Positions 17,600-25,948 of a DNA stretch of 60,995 nucleotides are shown here, in pieces (position 1 is the stretch's first letter; each line of letters starts with the position of its first letter). Location of the stretch: NCBI GenBank assembly GCA_020025305.1, contig JAHHSG010000013.1, forward strand, positions 1 to 60,995, read 5' to 3'. Below the pieces are notes generated by a model. It saw only the letters and a list, made by a program, of their open reading frames with translations, ran no database searches and had not been told where the DNA came from. Position numbers and translations under genes: made by a program. Source of the stretch: Oscillospiraceae bacterium. GTDB taxonomy: Bacteria > Bacillota > Clostridia > Oscillospirales > Oscillospiraceae.

Positions 17600-18130
17600 T
17601 CATCGCTGCTCCGGGCGGTCAGCTTGATAGAACATATTCCAGTCGACCTGATACGCCCGGCGTGTTGTCTCGTCAAAACAGATCATTCGTACCTCCATTG
17701 CAGGGTGGGTATAGAGAAAGTACATGATGGTGTGCAAGGCGATATGGGCGGCCTGCGGGAGGGGAAAACCATAGATGCCTGTAGCGATGGAGGGGAAATC
17801 AATACTGCGGCAGCCGTGTTCCACAGCCAGCGTGAGGGCATTGCGATAGCAGGCAGCCAGTACCGCAGCTTCGTTGTGATGGCCGCCCTGCCACACGGGG
17901 CCGGGCGTATGGATTACATAGCGGCAGGGAAGATGATACGCCTTGGTGATTTTGGCCTCGCCGGGCTGACATCCCCCCAGCGTGCGACATTCCGCCAGAA
18001 GTTCGGGACCTGCGGCACAGTGGATCGCACCGTCCACACCGGAACCGCCCAGTAAAGAGGGTTTAGCGGCGTTCACAATGGCATCCACATGGGATTTTGT
18101 GATGTCCCCCAAAAGAATAGAGACAGCCAT
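17600..18130 (-). CDS. Macrodomain protein (O-acetyl-ADP-ribose deacetylase-like)
   Basis: 176 residues, a stand-alone macrodomain of MacroD/YmdB type. The ADP-ribose-binding elements are clear: GDITKSHVDAIVNAAKPSL (residues 8-26), GGSGVDGAIHCAAGPEL, the TPGP strand, and PSIATGIYGFPL near residue 114. Likely hydrolyses O-acetyl-ADP-ribose or ADP-ribose esters on proteins. It starts only 7 bases after the stop of the 8-oxoguanine deaminase-like gene, and its SD would lie in the last codons of that gene, so the two are co-transcribed. ATG chosen over the TTG one codon upstream. Confidence 0.9.
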   Translation of the reverse strand: MAVSILLGDITKSHVDAIVNAAKPSLLGGSGVDGAIHCAAGPELLAECRTLGGCQPGEAKITKAYHLPCRYVIHTPGPVWQGGHHNEAAVLAACYRNALTLAVEHGCRSIDFPSIATGIYGFPLPQAAHIALHTIMYFLYTHPAMEVRMICFDETTRRAYQVDWNMFYQADRPEQR

Positions 18131-18137
18131 CAAGTAC

Positions 18138-19493
18138 TCACATCCCCAGATAGTCTCGGCACTTTTTCTGTGCCGCTGCAGCTATGCCCTCTTCATCTAC
18201 CTGTACCAAGCGGCCTTCCTTGACGGTAATTTTCCCGTGAACCACCGTATAGTCTACAGCACCCCGAACGCCTACGGTAGCCAACACGGAGGCGGGATCA
18301 AAAGTGGCACCCACCAGTTCCAAACGACGCTCGTCAATCATGAAGAGGTCGGCACACTTGCCCACAGCCAGCGCACCGATATCATCACGACCCAGAAGCC
18401 GTGCACTGCCGCGGGTGGCCATCTTCAAAATATCATAACCGGAGGGGGCGGCGGCACTGGAATGGAGCCGATGGAGGAGATAGGCCACCCGCAGTTCCTC
18501 CATTAAGTTAGAACCATCATTCGAGGCGCTGCCATCTACCGCAAGACCTACAGGAATACCCATACGCAACATCTCCGGAATACGGGCCACGCCGGAGGCC
18601 AGTTTCATATTGGAGATGGGACAGTGCGCTATCCCGGTGCCGGTGCGCGCTAAGACACGCAGTTCTTCGTCGTTGAAATGGATACCGTGGGCAAACCAGA
18701 CATCCTCGCCGATCCAGCCCAGCCGCTCCATATACTCCAGCGGACGGATGCCCTCACGCTGCAGCATGAAATTCTCCTCATCCTTCGTCTCGCACAGATG
18801 TGTGTGGAGCCGGACACCGTATTGACGTGCCAGAATAGCACTCTGGCGCAGAAGGTCGGCGGAGACGGAAAAGGGAGAGCATGGCGCCAGCGCTATACGG
18901 TGCATGGCACCTCGTTTGGGATCATTCCATGTCTCAATGAGCCGTGCACTGTCTTGCATAATTTCGTCTACGGACTGCACCACACTGTCCGGAGGCAGTC
19001 CGCCGTCCTTTTTGGAGAGATCCATGCTGCCACGGGAAGCGTACATGCGGATGCCCAGCGTGTCAGAGGCCTCAAACTGAGCGGCCAGCAGATCCCCGGC
19101 GTGGGCAGGGAAAACATAGTGATGGTCAAAACAGGTGGTGCAGCCGTGCTTCATCAGCTCACCCATGCCGATGAGAGAGCTGAGCCGGATTACCTCACTG
19201 TCCAGATTTTTCCAGATCTCATACAGGGTACGAAGCCAGTCAAACAGCTCCATGTTCTGTACCTGTGGGAGATTGCGGGAAAAAACTTGATAGAGATGGT
19301 GGTGGGTATTGACAAGGCCGGGATAGCACAGCATATGGCGGCAATCCAAGACTTCGTCGGCATTGCAGTCTAACTGCTGACAGATGCGGGTGATGAAGCC
19401 GTCTTCGCAGAGAAGATCCACATCATGGGCAATGCGGTCCTCATCATCGCAGGTTACCATAGTTGCGATATTTTTGAGCAGTAATGTTGCCAT
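18138..19493 (-). CDS. Amidohydrolase, 8-oxoguanine deaminase / SsnA-like
   Basis: 451-residue metal-dependent deaminase of the AtzA/TrzN-SsnA group. NTHHHLYQVFSRNLPQVQN (residues 63-81) holds the HxH metal site and the SRNLP..QN sequence characteristic of 8-oxoguanine deaminases, which convert 8-oxoguanine to urate. CFDHHYVFP, HTHLCETKDEE (near 220), FAHGIHF, HCPISNMKLASG and LAVDGSASNDGSNL complete the active site. Substrate is therefore a purine or related heterocycle with good likelihood; E. coli SsnA is the functional analogue in the yge/ygf purine cluster. Start: ATG with GAGG 7 bases upstream. A terminator separates it from the transporter genes; the macrodomain gene follows. Confidence 0.82.
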   Translation of the reverse strand: MATLLLKNIATMVTCDDEDRIAHDVDLLCEDGFITRICQQLDCNADEVLDCRHMLCYPGLVNTHHHLYQVFSRNLPQVQNMELFDWLRTLYEIWKNLDSEVIRLSSLIGMGELMKHGCTTCFDHHYVFPAHAGDLLAAQFEASDTLGIRMYASRGSMDLSKKDGGLPPDSVVQSVDEIMQDSARLIETWNDPKRGAMHRIALAPCSPFSVSADLLRQSAILARQYGVRLHTHLCETKDEENFMLQREGIRPLEYMERLGWIGEDVWFAHGIHFNDEELRVLARTGTGIAHCPISNMKLASGVARIPEMLRMGIPVGLAVDGSASNDGSNLMEELRVAYLLHRLHSSAAAPSGYDILKMATRGSARLLGRDDIGALAVGKCADLFMIDERRLELVGATFDPASVLATVGVRGAVDYTVVHGKITVKEGRLVQVDEEGIAAAAQKKCRDYLGM

Positions 19494-19526
19494 AAGCATA
19501 CCTCGTTTCCTGGATAGATGAAAAGA

Positions 19527-19557
19527 GCCGCCGCAGACAGTAGACATCTGCGGCGGC
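19527..19557 (-). terminator. Rho-independent terminator after the BMP-type transporter genes
   Basis: On the minus strand, 11-bp stem GCCGCCGCAGA/TCTGCGGCGGC with a 9-base loop, followed by CTCTTTTC. Lies between the second permease and the deaminase gene, so some read-through or a separate promoter feeds the latter. Confidence 0.75.
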
Positions 19558-19597
19558 ATGGGAACTGTCTGAAAGATAACCGATCTCGGTTTTCTTA

Positions 19598-20587
19598 TTA
19601 GCGATCCTCACGGAAATAGGACAGGCCCAAAGATGCGGGGGGCTGATTTTCCTTCTTGTTACGCAGGCTGGAGATAATCAGCACGATGATCGTAACAACA
19701 TAAGGAAGAATCTTGTAGAGCTGGGTAGGGATGAAGGGCAGCACCAGACGCAGATACAGGATCATCAGAGCGCCAAATAGGATAGAACCCCAGATGGCAT
19801 TGAGCGGACGCCACATGCAGAAGATGACCAGTGCAACAGCCAGCCAGCCCACACCGGACAGACCTTCGTGGTTCCATACGCAGCCAGCAATGGTCATGAT
19901 ATAGACCATGCCGCCGATGGCGGAGATACCACCGCCAATCACGGTGGCCAGATATTTATAGAGCGTCACGTTCAGACCGGCCGCATCGGCAGTAGCAGGG
20001 CTTTCACCCACGGATCGGAGATAGAGGCCGCGGCGGCTGCGGTTGATGAACAAGAACAGCACAATGGCCAGTACAAGACCGATGTAAAAGAAGATACTGT
20101 TCTTGAAGAGGATGGGCCCGATGACGGGGATATCCTGCAGGAACTTCGGGAAGGGGGAGTTCTGGAAGAAAATCTTCATCTCGTTGCTAATGGCGATATA
20201 GCCGCCCTCTGTAACGCGCATCCGTTCTCCCACGAACTGGCCCACACCGGTACCGAAGATGGAGAGGGCAAGGCCCGTCACATTTTGGTTGGCGCGGAGC
20301 GTAATGGTGAGGAAACTGAAGATCAAAGAGCACAGGGCACCGGCAAGAAAGGCGAACAGAAGTCCCATAAACACGGCCACAAAGCCGTTGGGAGAACCCA
20401 TCTTCTCGTAGTAGTACACCCCGGCCAGACCCACAGCACCGCCGGTAAACATGATACCTTCGACACCCAGATTCAGGTTGCCGGATTTCTCTGTGAGAAT
20501 TTCACCCAGCGTACCGAAGAGCAGCGGGGTGCCATAAGTAATGGCGGCCACAACCAGAGCCACAGCCAAAGTCACAAATTCACTCAT
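19598..20587 (-). CDS. ABC transporter permease, BMP/nucleoside type (YufQ/NupQ-like)
   Basis: 329-residue inner-membrane permease of the BPD_transp_2 family. TPLLFGTLGEILTEKSGNLNLGVEGIMFTGG near residues 20-50 is the hallmark of the second permease of nucleoside/purine importers (YufQ, NupQ). About nine hydrophobic segments follow, with SVGESPATADAAGLNV as the conserved cytoplasmic loop contacting the ATPase. The start overlaps the stop of the first permease as ATGA. Functions with the ATPase and lipoprotein encoded upstream; substrate inferred as purine nucleoside or base from family and neighbours. Confidence 0.9.
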   Translation of the reverse strand: MSEFVTLAVALVVAAITYGTPLLFGTLGEILTEKSGNLNLGVEGIMFTGGAVGLAGVYYYEKMGSPNGFVAVFMGLLFAFLAGALCSLIFSFLTITLRANQNVTGLALSIFGTGVGQFVGERMRVTEGGYIAISNEMKIFFQNSPFPKFLQDIPVIGPILFKNSIFFYIGLVLAIVLFLFINRSRRGLYLRSVGESPATADAAGLNVTLYKYLATVIGGGISAIGGMVYIMTIAGCVWNHEGLSGVGWLAVALVIFCMWRPLNAIWGSILFGALMILYLRLVLPFIPTQLYKILPYVVTIIVLIISSLRNKKENQPPASLGLSYFREDR

Positions 20588-21723
20588 TTTGTCGCCTCCT
20601 CTACAGGGGAATCGTCGCTGTCCGCAGGTGTTTCATGTACCGCTTTTTTAGCCTTGCGGCCACGGAAAATGAGACGGAAGTTGATAAAGAACTCACAGCC
20701 CAGCATGCAGAACAGCAGGATACCGGTGATGATATCGGAGATGGAGGTGGGGACAGCCAGCGTGGTTTGCAGTGTCTGTGCCCCTTTTTGCAGAATGGCC
20801 AGCAGAGCGGAAATGGCAATCATGCCAAATGCGTTTAGCTGGCTGAGCCACGCCACCGTGATTGCGGTGAAGCCCACGCCGCCGGCTACGCCATCGTTTA
20901 GCGTGCCATTGGCGCCGGAAACCAGAATGAAGCCCACCATACCACTGATGGCGCCGGAGAGGAACATAGTGCGCATCATGACACGGCCTACGTTCATACC
21001 GGCATAGCGGGCGGTATTGAGGGAGTCGCCGATGACGGCGATTTCATAGCCGTGCTTAGAGTAGGTCATATAAAGGTGCATCAGTACCACCATGACCAGT
21101 ACGATAATCCAGCCGCAGTGAATGCCCAACACGCGGGGCAGACAGGCGTCCGGGGCAAACTGCGGGATGATCTGTGTGCCCTTTTGCCCCTCCCACGGGC
21201 CGCCTTGCAGCCAGCGGACAATACCGATGACAATATAGTTCATCATCAGGGTGAACAGTGTTTCGTTGGTGTTCCAGCGAGCCTTAAAGAACGCAGGAAT
21301 TAAGCCCCAAATGCCGCCGGCCAGCGCACCGGCTACCGCCATGGTTAGCAGCAGCAGGGGAGCGGGCATCTGGCCTGCCCAAAAGAGGGCGAAGTAGGTG
21401 GCGGCAATGGCACCGGCTGTGATTTGGCCTTCGGCGCCGATGTTCCAAAACCGCATTTTGAAGCAGGGGGCGATGGCCAGAGCGCAGCCCAGCAGCGGAA
21501 CCGCAATCTTGACCGTTTGCCGAATGGCTGTGGCGCGGCCCAAAGAGCCGGAGACGATGGTGCTATAGGCCTTGAAGGGGTTGACGCCGGTAGCACCAAT
21601 CACAAAACCGCCCAGGAACAGAGCCAGGAAAATAGAGCCGATGCGGATGGCCCACGTCTGCCACGTGGCCATGTTTTCACGCTTGGCCAGACGGATCAGA
21701 GGTTCGTGTTTCTTTTGTTCCAT
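20584..21723 (-). CDS. ABC transporter permease, BMP/nucleoside type (YufP/NupP-like)
   Basis: 379 residues, about nine to ten membrane segments. FKAYSTIVSGSLGRATAIRQT, WNIGAEGQITAGAIAATY and GDSLNTARYAGMNVGRVM are typical of the first permease of BMP-linked importers. Its ATG shares one base with the ATPase stop (TAATG), showing tight coupling; the second permease follows with a 4-base overlap. The C-terminal tail (ADSDDSPVEEATK) is acidic and cytoplasmic. Confidence 0.9.
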   Translation of the reverse strand: MEQKKHEPLIRLAKRENMATWQTWAIRIGSIFLALFLGGFVIGATGVNPFKAYSTIVSGSLGRATAIRQTVKIAVPLLGCALAIAPCFKMRFWNIGAEGQITAGAIAATYFALFWAGQMPAPLLLLTMAVAGALAGGIWGLIPAFFKARWNTNETLFTLMMNYIVIGIVRWLQGGPWEGQKGTQIIPQFAPDACLPRVLGIHCGWIIVLVMVVLMHLYMTYSKHGYEIAVIGDSLNTARYAGMNVGRVMMRTMFLSGAISGMVGFILVSGANGTLNDGVAGGVGFTAITVAWLSQLNAFGMIAISALLAILQKGAQTLQTTLAVPTSISDIITGILLFCMLGCEFFINFRLIFRGRKAKKAVHETPADSDDSPVEEATK

Positions 21724-23264
21724 TATTCCGCCTCCTTTCCGCCGATATGGGTCATGAGCAGTCCCACTTCTTCTTTCGTAGTGGAGCGAGCGTCCACAAT
21801 ACCGCTGACCTTACCTCCGCACAGCACCAGAATCCGGTCACATAGTTCCAGCAATACGTCTAAATCTTCGCCCACATAAACAACGGCGACGCCCTGCATT
21901 TTCTGCTGGGTCAGCAGGTTATAAATCGTATAGGAAGTGTTGATATCCAGGCCGCGAACGGCATAGGCTGTCATCAATACACTGGGGGAACTGGCAATTT
22001 CCCGGCCCACCAGCACCTTCTGGACGTTACCGCCGGACATACGCCGTACAGGGAACTCCGTACTGGGCGTGACCACCTCCAGCTCTTTCCAGATATGCAT
22101 GGCCAACTCGTTGGGGTCCTTGCGGTTCACAAAGATGCCCTTGCCCTTGCGCCAGGAGCGCAGCATCATGTTGCCGGTCATGCCCATGGAGCCGACCAGA
22201 CCCATACCCAGCCGATCCTCGGGGACAAAAGCCATGGCTACACCGGCCTTTCGGATCTGCATAGGGGTCTTGCCCACCAGATTGGTGGGGGAGGTTCCCT
22301 CCGGGGAATACATGATGGAGCCGGCGGAAGTGGGATGGAGGCCGGCGATACATTCCAGCAGCTCCCGCTGGCCGGAACCGGAAATGCCGGCAATGCCCAG
22401 AATCTCGCCGCCCATGGCGGTAAAGCTGACATCATCCAGCCGTTTGATGCCTTCATCGTCAAAGCAGGAAAGCCCGCTGACGGTCAGGCGGGGCTGGGGA
22501 TTGTCGTAGTGAGGCCGGTCAATATTCAGCGTGATGCTGTGGCCAACCATCATCTCTGTCAGCGCCTGCGGATTTGTTTCGGAGGTGTTGACTGTGCCGA
22601 TGTACTGGCCCTTGCGCAGCACTGCCACCTTGTCAGAAATGGCCATTACCTCGTGGAGCTTATGGGTGATGATGACAATGGCTTTTCCGTCATTGCGCAT
22701 ATTCTGCATGACAGAAAACAGCTTATCCGTCTCCTGCGGTGTCAGTACGGCAGTGGGTTCGTCCAAAATCAGGATATCAGCGCCACGGTAGAGCACCTTG
22801 ATGATCTCTACGGTCTGCTTTTGGGACACAGACATATCGTAAACCTTCTGCGAAGGATCAATGACAAACCCATATTTTTCACAGATCTCCCGGACACGGG
22901 CGTTGATGGCTTTCATATCCAGCTTGCCGCCCTCGTCCAGACCTAGTACGATATTCTCCGCCGCAGTAAACACATCGACCAGCTTATAGTGCTGGTGGAT
23001 CATGCCGATGCCATAGTGGAAGGCCTCACGGGGAGAGGTGATGGAGACGGGCTTGCCGCCTACCAAAATTTCGCCCTCATCGGGATAGTAAATACCGGAG
23101 AGCATATTCATGAGCGTGGTCTTACCGCTTCCGTTTTCGCCCAGCAGAGAGAGAATCTCGCCCCGCTGCAGGCAAAGGTTGATACGGTCATTGGCCACCA
23201 CATCACCGAAGCGTTTGGTAATGTTTCTCAGTTCAATAGCACAAACAGGTTCCAAGGCTGTCAT
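21723..23264 (-). CDS. ABC transporter ATPase with two nucleotide-binding domains (YufO/NupO-like)
   Basis: 513 residues, a duplicated sugar/nucleoside-type ATPase. First domain: Walker A GENGSGKTT (residues 42-50), signature MSVSQKQTVEI, Walker B ILILDEPTAVLT. Second domain is degenerate as usual in this family: GISGSGQRELLECIAGL, MSGGNVQKVLVGREI and SPSVLMTAYAVRGLD, where the usual Walker B glutamate-type motif is lost. The ATG has AAAGG directly in front; a TTG at 23255 has the same SD at 9 bases and may be the true start. Energises import with the two permeases and the BMP lipoprotein. Confidence 0.92.
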   Translation of the reverse strand: MTALEPVCAIELRNITKRFGDVVANDRINLCLQRGEILSLLGENGSGKTTLMNMLSGIYYPDEGEILVGGKPVSITSPREAFHYGIGMIHQHYKLVDVFTAAENIVLGLDEGGKLDMKAINARVREICEKYGFVIDPSQKVYDMSVSQKQTVEIIKVLYRGADILILDEPTAVLTPQETDKLFSVMQNMRNDGKAIVIITHKLHEVMAISDKVAVLRKGQYIGTVNTSETNPQALTEMMVGHSITLNIDRPHYDNPQPRLTVSGLSCFDDEGIKRLDDVSFTAMGGEILGIAGISGSGQRELLECIAGLHPTSAGSIMYSPEGTSPTNLVGKTPMQIRKAGVAMAFVPEDRLGMGLVGSMGMTGNMMLRSWRKGKGIFVNRKDPNELAMHIWKELEVVTPSTEFPVRRMSGGNVQKVLVGREIASSPSVLMTAYAVRGLDINTSYTIYNLLTQQKMQGVAVVYVGEDLDVLLELCDRILVLCGGKVSGIVDARSTTKEEVGLLMTHIGGKEAE

Positions 23265-23322
23265 CCTTTCTTTGCATGGGTAGGTGAAAAATCATTTTTG
23301 TTTGGTAGAGACATTTGTATGA

Positions 23323-23353
23323 AAAAGAGGCTGCCGCGGGGACAGCCTCTTTT
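23323..23353 (-). terminator. Partial terminator between BMP lipoprotein and ATPase genes
   Basis: Minus strand: 11-bp stem AAAAGAGGCTG/CAGCCTCTTTT with a 9-base GC loop and a following T/C run. It probably lowers expression of the membrane genes relative to the binding protein. Confidence 0.7.
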
Positions 23354-23368
23354 GCGTAAGTAGCCCGA

Positions 23369-24589
23369 TTATTCGTCGGTGGTGATGCCGTCGATGTTCT
23401 CAACGAAGTAGGGAGCGGACTGGAACTCGGACTCGTGGAAGTAGCCGTCAGAGACAGCCTCCTCGGAATCAGCAGCGAAGTCGCCATCCGTATCCAGAGC
23501 AAAAGCGTGGGTCAGAGGCTGACCGTTCACAGTGAAGGTGGAGGTATCAAAGACATGCAGGGTACCATCCTTGATGGCCTTCTCCACCTCAGCCAGTTTC
23601 TCAGCAGTGCCGGGAGCCGCAATCTTCTCGTTCAGTTCGGTCAGAACAACAGCGTTCTCGTCAATACCATGGCACCAATCCTGAGCCAGCTCGCCGCCGT
23701 TGGCAATCGTCTCAATGGCGTAGGTGAAGTAGACGGACCAGTCGATGCGGGTACCGATCAGAGAAGCCTCGGGAGCGACACCGATCATGTCGTTATTGTA
23801 GCCGGTGTGGAACGCGCCCTTGGACTGAGCGGTGGTAGCAGGGGTGGTGTTGTCGGAGTGCTGGGAGATCAGCACGCAGCCCTCGTCGCACAGAGCGGAG
23901 GCGGCATTGCCCTCGGCAGTGGCGTCAGACCAGGAACCCACAAACTTCACCTTCATGGTGACAGAGGGGCAAACGCTCTTGGCACCCAGATAATAAGCGG
24001 TGTAGCCGGACTTCACCTCGGCGTAGGGATAAGCGCCCACATAGCCGATGACAGCCTTGTCTGCAGCCAGCGTACCGGCATCGATCTGCTCCTGCAGCTT
24101 CATGCCAGCCACCACGCCGGCCAGATAGCGGCCCTCATAGATGTTGGCGAAAGCGTTATGCGTGTTCTTCAGATCATCGCGGGAAGAAGCACTGTTGGTG
24201 CAGGCGATAAAGGTGATGTCGGGATAATCCTTGGCAACCTTCAGCATATGAGGCTCAAAGCCGAAAGAGTTGTTGATGATGATCTCGCAGCCGGCCTCAG
24301 CCAGCTCCATGTTGGCATCCTCGCACTTGGAGTCCTCCGTAATATTGTACTTGACGACCCACTCCACATTGATGCCCTTTTGCTTCAGTGCCTCGGTGGC
24401 GGCCTCCTTACCGCGGATGAAGTTATAGGTGTAGCCCTGGTCGTTTTCATCGCCGATGCAGATGAGGCCCACCTTGATGGTTTTACCATCGGTGTTTTCG
24501 GGATCCTTCTGCTCGTCACCACCGCCGCCGCAGGCGACAAGGCTCAGCGCCATGATGAGAGACAGGATCAATGCAAGAAACTTCTTCAT
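23369..24589 (-). CDS. BMP-family lipoprotein, purine nucleoside-type substrate-binding protein
   Basis: 406 residues. Type II signal MKKFLALILSLIMALSLVACGGGG with lipobox LVAC, so it is anchored outside the membrane. The mature protein has the BMP (PnrA/MED-like) fold: KVGLICIGDENDQGYTYNFIRG, GCEIIINNSFGFEPHMLKVAKDYPDI, FANIYEGRYLAGVVAGM, VGAYPYAEVKSGYTAYYLGAKSV and LISQHSDNTT. Family members bind purine nucleosides or related compounds; the surrounding purine genes support a purine ligand, though urate, xanthine or nucleosides cannot be distinguished. Strong SD GGAGG and its own promoter. First gene of the transporter operon. Confidence 0.92.
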   Translation of the reverse strand: MKKFLALILSLIMALSLVACGGGGDEQKDPENTDGKTIKVGLICIGDENDQGYTYNFIRGKEAATEALKQKGINVEWVVKYNITEDSKCEDANMELAEAGCEIIINNSFGFEPHMLKVAKDYPDITFIACTNSASSRDDLKNTHNAFANIYEGRYLAGVVAGMKLQEQIDAGTLAADKAVIGYVGAYPYAEVKSGYTAYYLGAKSVCPSVTMKVKFVGSWSDATAEGNAASALCDEGCVLISQHSDNTTPATTAQSKGAFHTGYNNDMIGVAPEASLIGTRIDWSVYFTYAIETIANGGELAQDWCHGIDENAVVLTELNEKIAAPGTAEKLAEVEKAIKDGTLHVFDTSTFTVNGQPLTHAFALDTDGDFAADSEEAVSDGYFHESEFQSAPYFVENIDGITTDE

Positions 24590-24666
24590 TCAAATGTCCT
24601 CCTTCAAATTTGATTTTTGTAGGGATGTTGCTTAGAATTGTGGAAATCCACGCATTCTATAACTCA

Positions 24667-24695
24667 ATTATATAGTAAATAGTTCCAAAAAGCAA
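24667..24695 (-). promoter_or_regulatory. Sigma-A promoter of the purine-type ABC transporter operon
   Basis: Minus strand: TTGCTT, 17-base spacer, TATAAT, about 80 bases before the lipoprotein start. A short inverted repeat (GTTTT...AAAAC near 24739-24756) lies upstream and could be an activator or repressor site. I looked for a purine riboswitch in this leader and saw none. Confidence 0.7.
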
Positions 24696-24853
24696 CCAAA
24701 AACCGGGGCGGAAAAGTAACATTCTCACAAAGCTACAAAAGTTTTACGGGTTCAAAACATGAAATAACTAAAAATGCAGAAATTCGCCAATACGTTATCA
24801 AAAATGCTTATGGCAGAAATAACGCCAAGAAAATGCAGGAGGAGAAGTGAATC

Positions 24854-25792
24854 TTATTGGAAGAATACTGTGCCGGTTTTTCCCTCAATCCCGTCTTTCG
24901 CTTTTTCCAATGCTGTAATCAGCGCCTTACGGCCCGGCTTAGAGCGGGCGAACTTGGCTGCGGCCTGCACCTTGGGCAGCATGGAGCCGGGAGCGAAGTG
25001 CCCCTCGGCGGCATAGCGGTCCGCATCCTCCGGGGTGAGGGAAGAGAGCCATTGCTCGTTTTCCTCACCGAAGTGAATGGCCACCTTTTCCACCGCTGTC
25101 AGCAGGATCAGCATATCCGCGTCCAGCAGCTCTGCCATCAGTTCTGAGGCAAAATCCTTGTCAATCACAGCGCCCACGCCCCGGAGGTGGTGGTTTTCCT
25201 CCTCCACCACCGGGATGCCGCCGCCGCCGCAGGCCACCACCACAGCACCGCCGTCGCTGAGAATCTTGATGCAGGGGGCCTCCACGATGCTCACCGGCAA
25301 AGGAGAGGCCACATAGCGCCGCCAGCCGCGGCCGGAATCCTCTTTCATCAGGTAGCCGGTCTTGGCTGCCACCTCCTGTGCTTCTTCCTCTGTAAGAAAT
25401 TTGCCGATGGGCTTGGTGGGATTTTGAAAGGCCGGGTCATTCTTGTCTACCACGGTCTGCGTGATGAGGGTGCACACCGGTTTATGAATGCCGCGATTAA
25501 GCAGCTCCTCACGCAGAGCCGATTGCAGATCGTAGCCGATATAGGCCTCGCTCATGGCACCGCAGACGGAGAGGGGAGTGATGGACTGCTTGGAGTCCTC
25601 ATGGGTGAGGGCGGTCATGGCGTTGTTGATGATACCTACCTGAGGGCCGTTGCCATGGGTAATGACCACCTCATTCCCCTCGGCAATGAGATCCACAATG
25701 GCCTTGGCAGTAATGCGGACGGCCTGAAATTGTTCTTTTAGTGTTGTGCCCAGAGCATTTCCACCCAGAGCGATGACAATACGCTTACTCAT
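24854..25792 (-). CDS. arcC: Carbamate kinase
   Basis: 312 residues. Converts carbamoyl phosphate and ADP to ATP, CO2 and ammonia (cytoplasm). VIALGGNALG (residues 5-14), VITHGNGPQVG (about 42-52), SIVEAPCIKILSDGGAVVVACGGGGIPVV (about 170-197), DKDFASELMAELLDADMLILLTAVEKV and GSMLPKVQAAAKF are all family hallmarks. In E. coli the paralogue YqeA lies in the yge cluster; here the gene follows ygeW after 157 bases, so it most likely uses carbamoyl phosphate released by the YgeW reaction for substrate-level phosphorylation. Confidence 0.95.
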   Translation of the reverse strand: MSKRIVIALGGNALGTTLKEQFQAVRITAKAIVDLIAEGNEVVITHGNGPQVGIINNAMTALTHEDSKQSITPLSVCGAMSEAYIGYDLQSALREELLNRGIHKPVCTLITQTVVDKNDPAFQNPTKPIGKFLTEEEAQEVAAKTGYLMKEDSGRGWRRYVASPLPVSIVEAPCIKILSDGGAVVVACGGGGIPVVEEENHHLRGVGAVIDKDFASELMAELLDADMLILLTAVEKVAIHFGEENEQWLSSLTPEDADRYAAEGHFAPGSMLPKVQAAAKFARSKPGRKALITALEKAKDGIEGKTGTVFFQ

Positions 25793-25948
25793 GTCCTGCT
25801 TACCTCAATTATATGTATATGTTCTTATGCTTAAAAAAGGACTGCCCCAAAGAAAATGCTGGGCACGATCGGTTCGGAAAGCGTGTCAGAAAGACTTGCG
25901 GGAACAAAAGTGCCAGCATCCTTTCGGACAGACCTGCAGGGATGAAAA

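Noticed and set aside
24590..24853. Possible purine riboswitch before the BMP lipoprotein gene
   Set aside because: No TTTCTAC junction or three-way fold found on the minus strand; only an ordinary promoter and AT-rich leader.
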